Source: Kiritimatiellia bacterium | GTDB lineage: Bacteria; Verrucomicrobiota; Kiritimatiellia; RFP12; UBA1067 | Length of the DNA stretch: 7,099 nucleotides | Assembly (NCBI GenBank): GCA_017508315.1 | Contig: JAFVZE010000199.1 | Coordinates: 1-7,099, forward strand | Direction: 5' to 3' | Part shown: in pieces, positions 1-6,101 of the stretch | How positions within the stretch are numbered: the first letter of the stretch is position 1 | How the letters are laid out: each line of letters begins with the position of its first letter | The notes under the pieces: model-generated | What the model saw: the letters and a program-made list of their open reading frames with translations, nothing else | Told to the model about the DNA's origin: nothing | The model's database searches: none | Made by a program: the position numbers and the translations under genes

Positions 1-166
1 AAATCAGTGAATCACCAGCAAGAAAATGGCTCTTGCGCCTGAAAAGCGCCTTCAGATGAAAAAGTCTACGACGAAAAAGAAGGGGTGTGAAAATAAATTT
101 TCATAGGGTTTTATTGGGCTTTTTTGAAAACTGGGATAAATCACCCCAAAAAAAGTGGGATAAGGG

Positions 167-184
167 TGCGGAGACGGCTCCGCA
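167..184. repeat. Short GC-rich inverted repeat upstream of the aspS promoter
   Basis: TGCGGAG and CTCCGCA are perfectly complementary 7-bp arms around a 4-nt ACGG loop. It lies about 20 bp before the -10 box, so it precedes the predicted aspS transcription start and would act at the DNA level or belong to a transcript from elsewhere. It could be a protein-binding palindrome or the hairpin of a terminator. No T run follows directly on the plus strand. On the minus strand a T7 run comes about 12 nt after it, which is rather far for a standard terminator. Confidence 0.35.
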
Positions 185-202
185 GACCAAACTGTGAGAA
201 TA

Positions 203-211
203 TGGTATAAT
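203..211 (+). promoter_or_regulatory. Extended -10 promoter for aspS
   Basis: TGGTATAAT contains a perfect TATAAT hexamer (206-211) preceded by the TGn extended -10 element (203-205). No good TTGACA-like -35 element sits 16-18 bp upstream, which is common when the extended -10 is present. Transcription would begin near 218, giving an untranslated leader of about 29 nt that includes the ribosome binding site. Confidence 0.6.
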
Positions 212-235
212 ATTTGGAATTTCAATCAAGGACTC

Positions 236-241
236 AAGGAG
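236..241 (+). promoter_or_regulatory. Ribosome binding site that fixes the aspS start at 247
   Basis: AAGGAG lies 5 nt before the ATG at 247. An in-frame TTG at 214 would add 11 residues, but it falls at or before the predicted transcription start and has no Shine-Dalgarno sequence. The Met-His-Pro-Tyr-Arg-Thr start at 247 also matches how bacterial AspRS proteins begin. Confidence 0.75.
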
Positions 242-246
242 CCACA

Positions 247-2052
247 ATGCATCCGTACCGTACGCACACCTGCAATGAACTTCGCGCCGCCGATGCCGGA
301 AAGACCGTGAAACTCTCCGGCTGGATGTTCCGTCTTCGCGACCATGGCGGAATCCTCTTCGTAGACCTGCGCGACCACTACGGCCTTACCCAGATCGTCG
401 TCCACCCGAGCCGCGAATTCTTCGGTCTCGTCGAAAAGGCCCACCTGGAATCCGTCATCACCGTGACCGGCGAAGTGAAACTCCGCACGCCCGACACGAT
501 CAACCCCGATCTTCCGACGGGCGAAATCGAAATCGAGGCGAACGAGCTCGTGATGGAATCGGCCTCCGAGGTGACTCCGATCTACATCCCCGACGAAAAG
601 GCCGACGAAAACGAGGAAGTGCGTCTCAAGCACCGCTATCTCGACCTTCGCCGCGAAAAACTCCACAACAACATCATCCTCCGCTCGAACGTCATCAAGT
701 TCCTGCGCGAAAAGATGTGGGAGAAAGGCTTCAACGAATTCCAGACGCCGATTCTTACGGCCTCCTCGCCCGAAGGCGCGCGCGACTACCTCGTCCCCAG
801 CCGCATCCACCGGGGAATGTTCTACGCCCTTCCGCAGGCGCCGCAGATGTTCAAGCAGCTGCTGATGGTCTCGGGCTTCGACAAGTACTTCCAGATCGCG
901 CCGTGCTTCCGCGACGAAGCCGCCCGTGCTGACCGCTCGCCCGGCGAGTTCTACCAGCTCGACATCGAGATGTCGTACGCCACGCAGGACGAGATTTTCG
1001 CAGTCGTCGAAGACGTCGTCGGCGATACTTTCAGAAAGTTCTCCGCGTGGGAATGCAGCGAAGCTCCGTGGCCGCGCATCAAGTATCGCGACGCGATGAT
1101 GGTATACGGCAGCGACAAGCCCGATCTCAGAAACCCCCTGAAGTGGTTCGACATGTCCGACTTCTTCAAGCGCGCGAGCTTCAAGGCGTTCGCCTCCTGC
1201 GTTGAGCAGGGCGGTCTCGTGAAAGGCCTGCTCGTCAAGGGCATTGTCGGCGTCGAGACGCGCACCTGGTTCGACAAGCGCGAAGCGTTCGTCAAGGAGA
1301 ACGGAGGCAAGGGTCTCGGCTACATCAGCTGGACGAAGGAAGGCGAGCTTAAAGGCCCCATCGCCAAGTTCCTCACCGAAGAGCAACTCGCCGAAATGAA
1401 GGAGCTTTCGAAGATGGAGATGGGCGACTGCCTCTTCTTCATGGCCGCCGACGTCGACGAGTGCAACCGCCTCTCCGGACTGGTGCGCACCAACATCGCC
1501 GACAACATGACCAACGACATCCGCGAGAAGAACTGCTACAAGTTCTGCTGGATCGTCGATTTCCCGTTCTTCGAGAAAGACCCCGAGACCGGCAAGATCA
1601 TCTTCTCGCACAACCCCTTCTCGATGCCGCAGGGCGGGCTGGAGGCCTTGAACACCAAAGCGCCGCTTGAGATCGAAGCCTACCAGTACGACGTCGTCTG
1701 CAACGGCATCGAACTTTCGTCGGGCGCGATCCGCAACCACCGCCTCGACATCATGGAGAAGGCGTTCGAAATCGCCGGCTACCCGAAGGAAGTCATTCAG
1801 GAGAAGTTCGGCTGCCTCTACAACGCGTTCAAGTTCGGTGCGCCTCCGCACGGCGGCATCGCTCCGGGCGTCGACCGCATGGTGATGTTGCTTTCGGACA
1901 CTCCGAACATCCGCGAAGTGATCGCTTTCCCGATGAACCAGAAGGCGCAGGATCTAATGATGAACGCTCCGAACTACGTGACCGAGCAGCAGTTGCGCGA
2001 GCTTCATCTCAAGATCCGCGGCACCGGTGCGGAAGCAAAGACGGAAGCCTGA
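247..2052 (+). CDS. aspS: Aspartyl-tRNA synthetase (AspRS), class IIb
   Basis: This cytoplasmic enzyme charges tRNA-Asp with aspartate using ATP. The 601-residue protein is full length for the bacterial type. It has an N-terminal anticodon-binding OB fold (about 1-105, with GWMFRLRDHGG at 25-35) and a class II catalytic core. Motif 1 lies around FNEFQTPIL (162-170), followed by SPEGARDYLVPSR (174-186). Motif 2 is FRDEAARADR plus the following segment (221-241). The bacterial GAD-type insertion spans roughly 290-430, and motif 3 is GAPPHGGIAPGVDRM (531-545). The wording ADRSPGEFYQLD (228-239), with its extra Gly, resembles the subtype common in alphaproteobacteria and some other phyla rather than E. 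coli. His33 in RDHGG is the residue associated with non-discriminating enzymes that also charge tRNA-Asn. The gene stands alone with its own promoter and is convergent with the next gene. No frameshift or missing motif is seen. Confidence 0.98.
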   Translation: MHPYRTHTCNELRAADAGKTVKLSGWMFRLRDHGGILFVDLRDHYGLTQIVVHPSREFFGLVEKAHLESVITVTGEVKLRTPDTINPDLPTGEIEIEANELVMESASEVTPIYIPDEKADENEEVRLKHRYLDLRREKLHNNIILRSNVIKFLREKMWEKGFNEFQTPILTASSPEGARDYLVPSRIHRGMFYALPQAPQMFKQLLMVSGFDKYFQIAPCFRDEAARADRSPGEFYQLDIEMSYATQDEIFAVVEDVVGDTFRKFSAWECSEAPWPRIKYRDAMMVYGSDKPDLRNPLKWFDMSDFFKRASFKAFASCVEQGGLVKGLLVKGIVGVETRTWFDKREAFVKENGGKGLGYISWTKEGELKGPIAKFLTEEQLAEMKELSKMEMGDCLFFMAADVDECNRLSGLVRTNIADNMTNDIREKNCYKFCWIVDFPFFEKDPETGKIIFSHNPFSMPQGGLEALNTKAPLEIEAYQYDVVCNGIELSSGAIRNHRLDIMEKAFEIAGYPKEVIQEKFGCLYNAFKFGAPPHGGIAPGVDRMVMLLSDTPNIREVIAFPMNQKAQDLMMNAPNYVTEQQLRELHLKIRGTGAEAKTEA

Positions 2053-2081
2053 AAATCGGCATACGGGTTCGGAATAAACCA

Positions 2082-2110
2082 TCTGGCGAGGGTCAAGAAC
2101 CCTCGCCAGA
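2082..2110. terminator. Hairpin between convergent genes, probable bidirectional terminator
   Basis: TCTGGCGAGGGT and ACCCTCGCCAGA form a perfect 12-bp stem with a 5-nt CAAGA loop. It sits 29 bp after the aspS stop and 23 bp before the stop of the minus-strand gene, the expected place for a shared terminator. The U-tract is poor: on the plus strand the stem is followed by GCCCG and then an A7 run. On the minus strand it is followed by TGGTTTATTCC, which is only mildly U-rich. It therefore fits the minus direction slightly better, and termination may be inefficient or need extra factors. Confidence 0.6.
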
Positions 2111-2133
2111 GCCCGAAAAAAATCCGTTGCCGG

Positions 2134-4167
2134 TCATTTCCACCGGTAGATATGTACGGCAAGCGGCTTGAACACATCCGTCAGCGAACCGTCCGCCGAT
2201 GCGTTCAGCGAACGATTTTCAAACAATACCTCAGCGGCACCTTTTACCTTCACCGGCAACGTCGCCGTCACCTGCGTATCGGCGGAATTCACGCACAGAT
2301 AATAAGTTTCGCCATTGTGCTTCTTCAAAAGTCCGGTCACGGACGGATTGCCGAGCGCGTCCCTGCGGGGACCTGAAACCACGGCGGGATTCGGCGGCTG
2401 GATGCCGTCGCGCTCCAGAAGAACGGGAGCGAGCGCGCTTATCCGATGCGACAGGTTTGAAGCCACCGTCCACGATTTCTCCGTCATGGTGAACCCGTAA
2501 CCGCTGTACTTCTCTTTATCCGGTTTCCAGCCTCCGGAATATGCGTACCAGGTGATACCCTTGGCGCCGTGAATAATCGAAGCGAAAGTCATCGCGTATT
2601 CCTCGTCGGGATCGGGGTAACGGTGCCAGGCGTCCCATCCGCAGAAATTCTGGATTATCGGCCATACCGCATGTACCCGCTCGCCTCCTTTGTTCCGATT
2701 GTCCCGGGCGATTCGCTTCATGGATTGAATAACCTTGGCGACACACGTATTGTTGGTTTTGCGGGTCTTCTCCATCACGGGATATATCTCAGGCAGAAAA
2801 ATATCCGTAGCCGCAGCGTAATTTTCGTAATTGTCGATCGGCGAATCCCAATGTATGACATCAGCCTGACAGGTGGGACGCGTAGTGTCAACCGATTTGA
2901 CCGAATCTTCACGATTGAAGAACTGCCAGTGTTTAAAGTGCTGCGCGGTGTCATCGCCGATGTACCAGGCGATAATGTCAGGATTATGCCGGGCGACATC
3001 AATCGTCCGCTTCCGTTCGCCGTAAGTGTCGGCAAAGGTCTTCATGCCGTATTTGCGCAGCGCCGCAAGATAGTCCGGACGGTCGGCGACAAAATACGTC
3101 TGTACGGTGTTGAATCCCGCTTCTTTCAGACTGCGTATAGCGCGGTCGATGTCGTAACCGTCAAAAGGAGAAGGCCTTACATTATAGGCTCCGATCGGGA
3201 AAAACGGTTTGCCTTCAACAAGCAGAACGCCGTCATCTCTCAATCTCACCGGCGGAGTCGAGGGATCGCGTCCGATCAAAAATGTCTTGCGGTTGTTGCA
3301 GATATTTCCCTTCACGTCTCCGATCTTCACGTCTATCTTATGCTGGCCGGCGCTCCAAGGCGCGGAAGGCCGCGAAAGCACAAGCTCGTTGCCGCTGCGC
3401 GCGAACAGGGAAGTTCCGCTTTTTCCGTCAAGACGGATGTCCAGCGTTTTCCAATCGATTTCGGATGCGTCTTCCACCGTCAGCGCTATCGGACGGAACC
3501 GGTCTTCCGAAGGCCCTGGATTCTTCACCTTCACGCGCGGCGGAGTACGATCCGGCAAGGCGGCTCCCGTTTTGGCTTCGGCGCCCAGCAACTCGAATTT
3601 GATATCCGAAAAACGTATTTCATCACGATGGAACAGATTCGGAGCGTCGATTCCAAGACGGACCGCGAAAAAAGCGGCATCCTGCGGCAGCATGTCCACC
3701 AGTCTAACCTCGTTTATCGATCCGTCCATGGGGAAAAGCATCGGAATGCCGCGACCTCCGATCTGATCGCCGCTGCGGTCGTACCAGATGATTTTCGTAT
3801 AATATGTAGCTTCCCCCACCATCTCGCCGCCCTTTGCAGTCTCGCCTGACACCTTGTAGGAAACGGCGAATTTGGGAGCCTTACCGGCGATCGGAATCCG
3901 CACGCTCGTAAGATGCCATGCGGTATCACGCCGCATCCAGTCCAGCTTTTCAGGATTCCTGATCGTCCCCGAAACCGCGACACACGAATCCATCCCTTTC
4001 GCCTTTTTCCCGAATGTGAACTTCATCGTATTGTTGAGATCCCATTTCTCCGGCCATTTCGTCCCATCGGCGAACGAATCGGACCAAACCGTCTGCGCAC
4101 GGCAAACTTCCGCTGCTGCGGTCGCCACGAGCGAAACCAATATGATCATACGACATGTTTTATCCAT
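2134..4167 (-). CDS. Secreted multidomain protein with glycoside-hydrolase-like (beta/alpha)8 barrel
   Basis: The 677-residue protein starts with a signal peptide (basic MDKTCR, hydrophobic 7-19, likely cleavage after CRA at 24). A beta-rich, carbohydrate-binding-like region (about 26-195) and an Ig-like segment (about 207-300) follow. The barrel spans about 306-590 and a small C-terminal beta domain about 596-677. The opening GVLLVEGKPFFPIGAYNV (313-330) is typical of clan A-like glycosidases that act on beta-linked sugars. So are RSLKEAGFNTVQTY (345-358), IIAWYIGDD (398-406), DIFLPEIYPV (455-464) and IIHGAKGITWYAY (531-543). The usual WYxxDE motif reads WYIGDD here, so Asp406 replaces the Glu expected as acid/base, and I cannot identify a nucleophile with confidence. 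The substrate is unknown. The start is fixed by AGGAG 4 nt upstream. It is probably co-transcribed with the glycine-rich gene 46 bp upstream. It could be a degenerate carbohydrate-binding protein rather than an active enzyme. Confidence 0.85.
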   Translation of the reverse strand: MDKTCRMIILVSLVATAAAEVCRAQTVWSDSFADGTKWPEKWDLNNTMKFTFGKKAKGMDSCVAVSGTIRNPEKLDWMRRDTAWHLTSVRIPIAGKAPKFAVSYKVSGETAKGGEMVGEATYYTKIIWYDRSGDQIGGRGIPMLFPMDGSINEVRLVDMLPQDAAFFAVRLGIDAPNLFHRDEIRFSDIKFELLGAEAKTGAALPDRTPPRVKVKNPGPSEDRFRPIALTVEDASEIDWKTLDIRLDGKSGTSLFARSGNELVLSRPSAPWSAGQHKIDVKIGDVKGNICNNRKTFLIGRDPSTPPVRLRDDGVLLVEGKPFFPIGAYNVRPSPFDGYDIDRAIRSLKEAGFNTVQTYFVADRPDYLAALRKYGMKTFADTYGERKRTIDVARHNPDIIAWYIGDDTAQHFKHWQFFNREDSVKSVDTTRPTCQADVIHWDSPIDNYENYAAATDIFLPEIYPVMEKTRKTNNTCVAKVIQSMKRIARDNRNKGGERVHAVWPIIQNFCGWDAWHRYPDPDEEYAMTFASIIHGAKGITWYAYSGGWKPDKEKYSGYGFTMTEKSWTVASNLSHRISALAPVLLERDGIQPPNPAVVSGPRRDALGNPSVTGLLKKHNGETYYLCVNSADTQVTATLPVKVKGAAEVLFENRSLNASADGSLTDVFKPLAVHIYRWK

Positions 4168-4171
4168 TTTT

Positions 4172-4176
4172 CTCCT
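4172..4176 (-). promoter_or_regulatory. Ribosome binding site of the glycosidase-like gene
   Basis: On the minus strand AGGAG is followed by AAAA and then the ATG at 4167. This supports that start over the internal Met7 and shows that translation starts independently within the short gap after the glycine-rich gene. No -10 box is evident in the 46-bp gap, which favours co-transcription. Confidence 0.65.
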
Positions 4177-4213
4177 GTTTTATCGTTGTTATTGTTTCAG
4201 ACTTTTTTTTAAT

Positions 4214-5986
4214 TCATTGGAAGCGCAACGTCACACCCTTGAGCCTTCGCAGGTAACGGATGATCAGCACTCCACTGCCTCCTTTGGCGTTTGCTCCGCC
4301 GCCTCCGCCGAGTCCATCCGTGCCGGCGGCATGTCCGTCGCCTCCGCCGCCGATGCCGCCTTTCCCGACATTGCCACGGTTCCAGCCACCTCCGCCGCCG
4401 GCATAATAGACCTCGCTGCCGGTAATCGAACAGGCGAAACCAATCCCGCCGACACCGGGAACAACATCCCAATCTTCTCCGGCTGAATTTTTACCGGATT
4501 GCGCCGGACCGCCGGCTCCGCCGCCACCGCCGGGTCCGTACGAATGCGTCGAAACGCCTCCGTCAAAACCGAGATTACCGTCCGCGGCATAGATCGCTTT
4601 GCCGCCTTCACATTTTTTTGTACTATCGTTGATATTCCAATAAGACTTGGCTCCGCCTCCGCCGCAACCTCCGTCGGCGCCCGGATTGCCGTTGCAGGCT
4701 CCGTATCCGCCTCCGAAGGCCGTCAGCAAAACAGTACCGGACTTCGACAACGTGGTATTCCCTCCCATTGCCTCCGCATTATTGGCAAGATTCCAGATTT
4801 CGCCTCCTTTTCCGATTTGAACGGTATAGTTCCCGGCGGTAACAGCGAAAGATTCTCTGTAGATCACTCCGCCGGCACCGCCGCCCGCGCCGCCCTGATT
4901 GACGCTCTCACGAATACGGTCCTGCCCGCCGCCACCGCCGCCGCCGACCATCAAAAGTTCGACCGTCCCCGCACCGGCCACCGTAAATTCACCGTCTTCG
5001 GCAAACGACATCACAGCATATCCATCATCACGAAAAGAATTCACGGTACCGGAAATGTCAAAATCCACAGTATGTCCGCTTGGAATAAAACTGAGAATCA
5101 GCACACCGCTGCCTCCCTTGGCGTTTGCTCCGCCGCCTCCGCCGAGTCCATCCGTGCCGGCGGCATGTCCGTCGCCTCCGCCGCCGATGCCGCCTTTCCC
5201 GACATTGCCGCGGTTCCAGCCACCTCCGCCGCCGGCGTAATAGACCTCGCTGCCGGTAATCGAACAGGCGAAACCGATCCCGCCGACACCGGGAACAACA
5301 TCCCAATCTTCTCCGGCTGAATTTTTACCGGATTGCGCCGGACCGCCGCCTCCGCCGCCTCCGCCGGGGCCGTACGAATGCGTCGAAACACCTCCGTCAA
5401 AACCGAGATTGCCGTCCGCGGCGTGAATCGCTTTGCCGCCTTCTTGTTTTTTTGACGTGTTTTGTATATCCCAATAAGACTTGGCCCCGCCTCCGCCGCA
5501 ACCTCCGTCGGCGCCCGGATTGCCGTTACAGGCTCCGTATCCGCCTCCGAAGGCCGTCAGCAGAACAGCACCGGACTTCGACAGCGTGGTATTCCCTCCC
5601 ATCGCTTCCGCATTATTGGCACGATCCCAGATTTCGCCTCCTTTTCCGATTTGAACGGTATATTTCCCGGCGGTAACAGCGAAAGATTCTCTGTAGATCA
5701 CTCCGCCGGCACCGCCGCCCGCACCGCCCTGATTGACGCTCTCACGAATACTGTCCTGCCCGCCGCCACCGCCGCCGCCGACCATCAGAAGCTCGACCGT
5801 CCCCGCACCGGTTACCGTAAATTCACCGTCTTCGGCAAATATCATGAGCATGCGCGAACCGGAATTTCCTATCTGCGTTTTTTCTCCGCCGATGATGCAG
5901 AAGTCATCCTTCGCCATTGACTGAAACGCCGACAATCCCGCGACAAGAACAGAACCGAGAATTTTTTTCTTCACTGAAATGTTCAT
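4214..5986 (-). CDS. Secreted glycine-rich protein with two near-identical tandem domains
   Basis: The 590-residue protein has a signal peptide (MNISVKKK, then a hydrophobic stretch, likely cleavage after SMA at 25). Two copies of a Gly-rich domain follow, at residues 50-300 and 328-578. Each opens with FAEDGEFTV, GTVELLMV and seven glycines. Each continues through FAVTAG and YTVQIGKGG and closes with GGSGVLI plus an aromatic end. This order (VELLMVGGGG to GGSGVLIIRY) matches the glycine-rich domain found in many secreted, surface and phage-fibre-like proteins. That domain is thought structural or adhesive, with no known catalysis. The mature protein has eight Cys (30, 153, 163, 241, 431, 441, 459, 519), three of them at equivalent positions in both copies, so disulfides are possible. 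There is no PEP-CTERM, LPXTG, autotransporter barrel or C-terminal membrane segment. The protein ends in a short basic tail, RRLKGVTLRFQ. The ATG at 5986 has a strong RBS. The function is unknown. Confidence 0.85.
   Translation of the reverse strand: MNISVKKKILGSVLVAGLSAFQSMAKDDFCIIGGEKTQIGNSGSRMLMIFAEDGEFTVTGAGTVELLMVGGGGGGGQDSIRESVNQGGAGGGAGGVIYRESFAVTAGKYTVQIGKGGEIWDRANNAEAMGGNTTLSKSGAVLLTAFGGGYGACNGNPGADGGCGGGGAKSYWDIQNTSKKQEGGKAIHAADGNLGFDGGVSTHSYGPGGGGGGGGPAQSGKNSAGEDWDVVPGVGGIGFACSITGSEVYYAGGGGGWNRGNVGKGGIGGGGDGHAAGTDGLGGGGGANAKGGSGVLILSFIPSGHTVDFDISGTVNSFRDDGYAVMSFAEDGEFTVAGAGTVELLMVGGGGGGGQDRIRESVNQGGAGGGAGGVIYRESFAVTAGNYTVQIGKGGEIWNLANNAEAMGGNTTLSKSGTVLLTAFGGGYGACNGNPGADGGCGGGGAKSYWNINDSTKKCEGGKAIYAADGNLGFDGGVSTHSYGPGGGGGAGGPAQSGKNSAGEDWDVVPGVGGIGFACSITGSEVYYAGGGGGWNRGNVGKGGIGGGGDGHAAGTDGLGGGGGANAKGGSGVLIIRYLRRLKGVTLRFQ
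4253..5005 (-). repeat. Second copy of the 753-bp glycine-rich domain repeat
   Basis: This encodes residues 328-578. It aligns to the other copy (5087-5839) with no insertions or deletions at a fixed offset of 834 bp. By eye about 17 of 251 residues differ, so the protein copies are about 93% identical. The DNA is also nearly identical over long stretches, including synonymous sites. The C-terminal 110 residues or so are almost unchanged, and most differences are elsewhere. Confidence 0.9.
5087..5839 (-). repeat. First copy of the 753-bp glycine-rich domain repeat
   Basis: This encodes residues 50-300 and is the partner of 4253-5005. A linker of about 27 residues (301-327) separates the copies. 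Its last part (roughly VNSFRDDGYAVM) loosely echoes the region before the first copy (GNSGSRMLMI). The duplicated unit may therefore be slightly longer than the nearly identical block. Confidence 0.9.
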
Positions 5987-5992
5987 ATATAT

Positions 5993-5998
5993 CCTCCT
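5993..5998 (-). promoter_or_regulatory. Strong ribosome binding site of the glycine-rich gene
   Basis: AGGAGG on the minus strand lies 6 nt before the ATG at 5986. An in-frame TTG at 6001 lies upstream of this site and would add five residues, so it is rejected. The chosen start gives a normal signal peptide with a basic N-terminus. Confidence 0.8.
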
Positions 5999-6013
5999 CA
6001 ATGTTGCCGTTTC

Positions 6014-6019
6014 ATTCTA
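6014..6019 (-). promoter_or_regulatory. Candidate -10 box for the minus-strand operon
   Basis: TAGAAT on the minus strand matches TATAAT at five of six positions. It would give a transcription start near 6007 and a leader of about 20 nt containing the AGGAGG site. The -35 region (near 6036-6042, GGTTCA-like) is weak, so an activator may be needed or the call may be wrong. Confidence 0.35.
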
Positions 6020-6041
6020 CTAAATCTCAGAGACTTGAACC

Positions 6042-6059
6042 ACTACCCGAACAGGTAGT
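6042..6059. promoter_or_regulatory. Inverted repeat in the divergent promoter region, candidate operator
   Basis: ACTACC and GGTAGT are perfect 6-bp arms around CGAACA. The repeat lies between the two predicted promoters, upstream of the plus-strand -10 and beside the weak minus-strand -35 region. A dimeric regulator bound here could affect both directions. A shorter palindrome (TCTC A GAGA, 6025-6033) lies next to it inside the minus-strand promoter spacer. Six-base arms can occur by chance. Confidence 0.35.
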
Positions 6060-6083
6060 TCACGTTTCCTTTAATGGAGAAAG

Positions 6084-6092
6084 TGATATAAT
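6084..6092 (+). promoter_or_regulatory. Extended -10 promoter directly before the last gene
   Basis: TGATATAAT has a perfect TATAAT (6087-6092) with the TGn extension, the same architecture as the aspS promoter. The predicted start of transcription, 6-8 nt downstream at about 6099, almost coincides with the ATG at 6102. The mRNA would then be leaderless or nearly so. The -35 region has only a weak candidate (TTTCCT, 6065-6070). Confidence 0.5.
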
Positions 6093-6101
6093 GTGCCGGT
6101 A

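Larger units (their letters stand above)
1..246. other. AT-rich non-coding region upstream of aspS
   Basis: I see no convincing gene here. The longest ATG-started reading frame, at 26-106 on the plus strand, would give a 26-residue Lys-rich peptide with no ribosome binding site. The region is much richer in A and T than the genes. It contains four scattered TGAAAA words (40-45, 57-62, 88-93, 125-130), a 7-bp AT inverted repeat at 88-103, a direct repeat TGGGATAA at 132-139 and 156-163, and a 7-bp GC hairpin at 167-184. The aspS promoter and ribosome binding site occupy its 3' end. Nothing indicates the end of an upstream gene within the window. Confidence 0.6.

Noticed and set aside
26..106. 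Small plus-strand ORF of 26 residues, Lys-rich
   Set aside because: It has no Shine-Dalgarno sequence and no promoter in view, and its composition is that of A-rich non-coding DNA.
88..126. AT stem (TGAAAAT/ATTTTCA) followed by a T6 run as a possible terminator of an upstream gene
   Set aside because: The stem is pure A/T except for the outer pairs, has a 2-nt loop, and the T run begins about 16 nt later. No gene end precedes it in the window.
214..246. Upstream TTG start adding 11 residues to AspRS
   Set aside because: It lies at or before the predicted transcription start and has no ribosome binding site. ATG 247 has AAGGAG at ideal spacing.
226..1851. Long minus-strand open frame (541 codons) across aspS
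   Set aside because: It lies opposite aspS, whose protein has all class II synthetase motifs. The antisense product is low-complexity Val/Glu/Asp/Arg-rich, as expected from GC-biased codon positions. It has no recognisable domain.
2569..3849. Plus-strand open frame (426 codons) opposite the glycosidase-like gene
   Set aside because: The product has no signal, domain or ribosome binding site. The minus-strand protein has a signal peptide, RBS and clear barrel motifs.
4499..5320. Plus-strand frames within the glycine-rich gene (also 5462-5920)
   Set aside because: Gly codons read as Ala, Pro and Ser codons on the other strand, so stops are rare. These frames are by-products of the repeats, and their similarity to each other only reflects the duplicated domain.
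4607..5473. Programmed -1 frameshift at the two in-frame A_AAA_AAA heptamers
   Set aside because: The -1 frame gives an Arg-rich, low-complexity product with no recognisable domain, and I found no convincing downstream stimulatory structure. Kept only as a possible slippage hotspot.
4253..5839. CRISPR or microsatellite explanation for the CCG-rich repetition
   Set aside because: There are only two 753-bp coding units in frame, not short repeats with spacers. The CCG/TCC runs are simply Gly codons read on the other strand.
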